This document shows positions 34,209-35,399 of a stretch of 35,399 bases of DNA, one piece after another. The DNA lies in contig JAPPCV010000006.1 of the NCBI GenBank assembly GCA_028824715.1, positions 1-35,399 of the forward strand, in the 5' to 3' direction. The translations under genes were made by a program, and so were the position numbers. The notes under the pieces are model-generated. The model ran no database searches, was not told the origin of the DNA, and was given only the letters and a program-made list of their open reading frames with translations. The number at the start of each line of letters is the position of its first letter. Position 1 is the first letter of the stretch. The DNA is from Boseongicola sp. Its GTDB lineage: Bacteria; Pseudomonadota; Alphaproteobacteria; Rhodobacterales; Rhodobacteraceae.

Positions 34209-35117
34209 TCATGCGCATTTCGCGGCATATTCCTGGTAGGCTTCGCGCAGCGTGGAGGAGATCGGTCCCATCACCGCGGGCATGGGGTGGCCGTCCACCA
34301 TGCGCACGGGAGTCAGGCCGCCGAACGTGCCGGTCACGAATGCCTCGTCCGCATCGTAAACTTGGGCAAGCGTGAAGTCCCGCTGCTCGCAGGGGATGCC
34401 ATGACTGTCGCAAAGCGAGATGATGTTGGCACGAGTGATTCCGTTGAAGCAGTTAACGCCGGTCGATGTCAGCACTCGTCCATTTCTCACGGCAAAAAAG
34501 TTGGTTGCATTGCAAGTCGCAACGAATCCCCTGTCGTCGAGCATCAGTGCCTCGTCGGCTCCCGCCTTGATCGCCTGGTTGAGTGCCATGATGTAGTTGA
34601 GACGCGAATGCGTGTTGAGCGTCATGTCAAACATGTCTGCCCGGCAGGTGCGAATCGCCGACGTGAACAGCGAAAGACCCGTGTTCAGGAGTTCGGGATC
34701 CGGCTCCTTGTATTCGGCGACGATGGCGACGGTCGGGCCCGAGACCGTGTTGCGGGGATCCTGGTTCGGGGACTTCTTCAGGCCGCGCGTGATCATCAGC
34801 CGGACATGGACTCCGGACTGGCCTGTCATTCCATTCCGTTCAAGGGTTGCTTCAAGGACGGAACGGACTTCATCGCGGGTCATTCCAATGTCTATGTCGA
34901 CCGCTTTCGCGCCCATGAACAGGCGGTCCAGATGAAGATCCATGAAGGCAAGCCGTCCACCGTGCATCCGGAATCCTTCCCAGACGCCATCGCCCAGGAT
35001 CCAGCCGGCGTCAAAGATCGAGACCAAGGCTTGTTCGCGGGGCACGAATTCGCCGTTGAGATATATCCTTGCGGTCTCGTTCCGTGGGTCGGCGACGAAG
35101 TTCTGGCTTCCGGCCAT
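34209..35117 (-). CDS. Class IV aminotransferase-fold protein lacking the PLP lysine
   Basis: This 302-residue protein has the fold-type IV PLP-enzyme layout (D-amino acid and branched-chain aminotransferases). It starts 'RIYLNGEFVPREQALVSIFD', with the phosphate-site 'DLHLDRLFMGAKA' (Arg65), 'FNGITRANII' and the terminal 'DEAFVTGTFGGLTPVRMVDG'. The two key residues are changed. The cofactor lysine should lie three or four residues before the Asn of NY, but the text is NTHSRLNY (168-175), with no Lys. The glutamate that pairs with the pyridine nitrogen should sit in a 'GYISEGAGENLF'-like motif; here it is 'GFVATCNATNFF', Thr in place of Glu. ATG 35117 has GAAGGAT upstream; upstream in-frame starts at 35156 and 35396 add nonconserved text. 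It stands alone, facing the long operon. Confidence 0.85.
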   Translation of the reverse strand: MAGSQNFVADPRNETARIYLNGEFVPREQALVSIFDAGWILGDGVWEGFRMHGGRLAFMDLHLDRLFMGAKAVDIDIGMTRDEVRSVLEATLERNGMTGQSGVHVRLMITRGLKKSPNQDPRNTVSGPTVAIVAEYKEPDPELLNTGLSLFTSAIRTCRADMFDMTLNTHSRLNYIMALNQAIKAGADEALMLDDRGFVATCNATNFFAVRNGRVLTSTGVNCFNGITRANIISLCDSHGIPCEQRDFTLAQVYDADEAFVTGTFGGLTPVRMVDGHPMPAVMGPISSTLREAYQEYAAKCA

Positions 35118-35343
35118 GGCGGGATCCTTCAAGTGGCTGCCGGAGGTTCTTTGCATATTTCCGGTGTCTTGGCCAATCCGGGAGGCGGCATGTGCCGGAG
35201 CGCGGTCTCTCGAATTGAGCGGATTCGACTGTATGCACGCGCCGTTGTCATCAGGTGGCATCCGATCTGCAGAAATGCTCCGAGGGCGCGTTGGACAATT
35301 CGGCCAGCCACAGCTCGATCGGTGGGCGGCATGCCAACTGCCT

Positions 35344-35374
35344 GAGATATGTTGCGGCCCGAGATATGTTGCGG
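35344..35374. repeat. Short tandem direct repeat near the right end
   Basis: GAGATATGTTGCGG occurs at 35344-35357 and again at 35361-35374, a 17-base period. It lies about 230 bases upstream of the aminotransferase-like start. A tandem duplication or a two-site operator are both possible. Confidence 0.6.
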
Positions 35375-35399
35375 AACTTTCGCATCGGCCTGCCACGCT

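Overview
The window is GC-rich DNA (roughly 60-65% by eye) that reads like an alphaproteobacterium, perhaps Rhodobacterales or Rhodospirillales. The gene types point that way: a molybdenum hydroxylase, a TAXI-type TRAP transporter, and a dipeptide-type ABC importer joined to hydantoinase/oxoprolinase genes. The assignment rests on gene content only; no rRNA, tRNA or universal marker gene is visible.

Layout. (1) 3-1392, plus strand: the 3' end of a xanthine dehydrogenase-family molybdopterin subunit and a small MoaD/ThiS-like ubiquitin-fold protein ending in GG. (2) 2310-7499, plus: a TAXI solute-binding protein, its fused TRAP permease, and a SulP-type anion transporter with STAS and cyclic-nucleotide-binding-like domains. 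(3) 7593-8390, minus: a short-chain dehydrogenase. (4) 9193-16474, minus: a type I-G (former I-U) CRISPR-Cas locus. Its order is csb1 (cas7), csb2 (cas5-cas6), cas3, cas8g/csb3, then a broken-looking cas2 and an array of three diverged repeats. No cas4 or cas1 is present in the window. (5) 17636-18712, minus: an isolated MurG-like glycosyltransferase. (6) 19458-32990, plus: one long, tightly packed gene run. It holds an XRE-cupin regulator, a five-gene peptide/opine-type ABC importer, a GAF protein, HyuA, HyuB, an Asp/Glu-hydantoin racemase, an M24 metallopeptidase and a second, truncated HyuB. (7) 33381-33680: a MazF-like toxin relic. (8) 34209-35117, minus: a class IV aminotransferase homologue lacking both the catalytic lysine and the cofactor-pairing glutamate.

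How the genes work together. Region 6 looks like a self-regulated uptake-and-degradation operon. The importer brings in a small amide, peptide or cyclic ureide. HyuA/HyuB open a ring or amide with ATP, the racemase adjusts stereochemistry, and the M24 enzyme cleaves a product. N-methylhydantoin, oxoproline or modified dipeptides fit the gene families, but the sequence does not fix the substrate. Region 4 should still make a Cascade effector with a Cas3 nuclease, but without Cas1 it should not acquire spacers unless helped from elsewhere.

The window has several long stretches without convincing genes (about 0.7-1.2 kb each: 1393-2309, 8391-9192, 16475-17635, 18713-19457, 32991-34208). Together with the cas2, MazF and HyuB damage, they suggest a genome with ongoing gene loss or past insertions and deletions.
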